Part shown: one piece after another, positions 63,101 to 64,000 of the stretch | How positions within the stretch are numbered: position 1 is the first letter of the stretch | Layout: each line of letters starts with the position of its first letter | Assembly (NCBI GenBank): GCA_013400155.1 | Contig: VXBM01001649.1 | Span: 62,001-126,000, forward strand | DNA length: 64,000 nt | Source: Helopsaltes ochotensis | Lineage: Eukaryota > Chordata > Aves > Passeriformes > Locustellidae | Direction of reading: 5' to 3' | Translations under genes and position numbers: made by a program | Notes under the pieces: generated by a model | Database searches by the model: none | Seen by the model: the letters and a program-made list of their open reading frames with translations, nothing else | What the model was told of the DNA's origin: nothing

Positions 63101-64000
63101 CTGTTGGTCAGAAAAATAATATTTATAACCAAGACGTTGCATTCCCATGCAGACATACACACTTATAGGCATTTTCACCCCTTTATGGTCAGAACAAAAC
63201 AATATCCTAGTCAAGAAGCAATGTTTTTTTATAAACATCTCACATTTGCAAATGAAGATTACCTCATCTTTTTTCAAAATGAGATGTAAGAAATCTATTT
63301 GAACAGACTTCATGTAAATTCATACTTAACATTTTGGGAACTGTTATTTTCTTAGAAATATGAGCTATAAAAAAAGTGCATTAATGATAAACTCAAAAGA
63401 GGTGATATTTATATATCTTTAACACTAAATTAAATTTTTGAAAATACAGGAAAAACATAGAGGCAATGAGCATTTTTATTAATTGATGTTAAAAAATATA
63501 ATTTCAGTCTTCTTCTTTTCTTATTTTGTTACTTCAGCCATAGGTAAGTTCATTAAAATCTGAAGAGGATAATTTTTGCTTTAAAGATAGGTAAATATAC
63601 GCCTTAAAAGGAAAGTGTGAGGAATTGATGTTATAATTCACATCTTATTTCTACAAAGCAAGAAGTATTTTACCACAGAGAAATACTCTCAAAGGGTTAA
63701 GTATAATCTATTCCTTTTACCATGGAGTTCCCATTTCAGCAAGGCAAATATTTTCTTGGTTAATTCTTAAACATGTATTTAAATACTGCTGACTTCAGTA
63801 AAGCCCTAGTACATGCTCAGATGCTTTCTCAGATCAGGATATTATAACCTCAATATTTATACCAAAATTATTCATGCTTCTGGCATATGGAAAGTGTTAA
63901 TGAGAAACATAGCCTCCTCAGTATAGGAATTCAAGCCTGTGAAATTTATTTCTTCTGGACCAACAAAATAAAGAAGCACAGAGGATAAGGTCCTTAGTTT
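63101..64000 (-). other. Part of ADCY1 intron 7
   Basis: AT-rich sequence upstream of the exon 8 acceptor to the window edge. No further ADCY1 exon is recognisable; exons 1-7 must lie beyond. Confidence 0.8.

Noticed and set aside
1..64000. Search by eye for tRNA, rRNA, CRISPR arrays or bacterial-type operons
   Set aside because: None seen. The gene structure (spliced, CR1-containing) is vertebrate nuclear, and no repeat-spacer array or cloverleaf was noticed; tRNAscan-SE and Infernal would be needed to rule out small RNA genes.

Overview
The window is vertebrate nuclear DNA, almost certainly from a bird. It is AT-rich, gene-sparse and intron-rich, with GT-AG introns. Its recognisable interspersed repeats are CR1 LINE fragments with the bird-type 3' tail (ATTCTATGAT-like) and one solo LTR. 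Nothing in the sequence fixes the order or species.

The main gene is ADCY1, the Ca2+/calmodulin-stimulated adenylate cyclase, on the minus strand. Thirteen coding exons lie between 63,100 and 29,199. Every splice site is GT-AG and every junction keeps phase, giving 649 codons. By comparison with the mammalian gene (1119 residues, 20 exons, recalled) these are probably exons 8-20. They encode the calmodulin-binding C1b region, the second six-helix membrane cassette and the complete C2 catalytic domain with its C-terminal tail. The N-terminus, first membrane cassette and metal-binding C1a domain lie upstream, beyond the right edge. Below the stop codon at 29,199 there is about 10 kb with no recognisable exon, ending at an AATAAA (minus strand) at 19,089-19,094 followed by a GT-rich stretch. 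I read this as a long 3' UTR, which is an inference.

Further downstream on the same strand, at 7,370-8,912, is a small gene with two phase-compatible coding exons (183 + 28 codons), an in-frame stop just before the ATG and a poly(A) signal 58 nt after the stop. I think it is the bird CCDC201 orthologue, judged from a remembered C-terminal motif and its position beside ADCY1. The rest of 1-19,000 looks intergenic: one CR1 copy, an 85-base T run, a perfect short hairpin and simple repeats.

Features of interest inside ADCY1 introns are a 42-copy GGAGT array containing a single N (40,925-41,135), a 509-bp solo LTR with 4-bp target duplications (56,900-57,408), a palindrome made of two AP-1 consensus sites (38,929-38,947), and an exon 8 with a weak donor whose frame stays open for 46 codons into the intron. 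I found no new multi-gene system; most of the window is ordinary intron and intergenic DNA.
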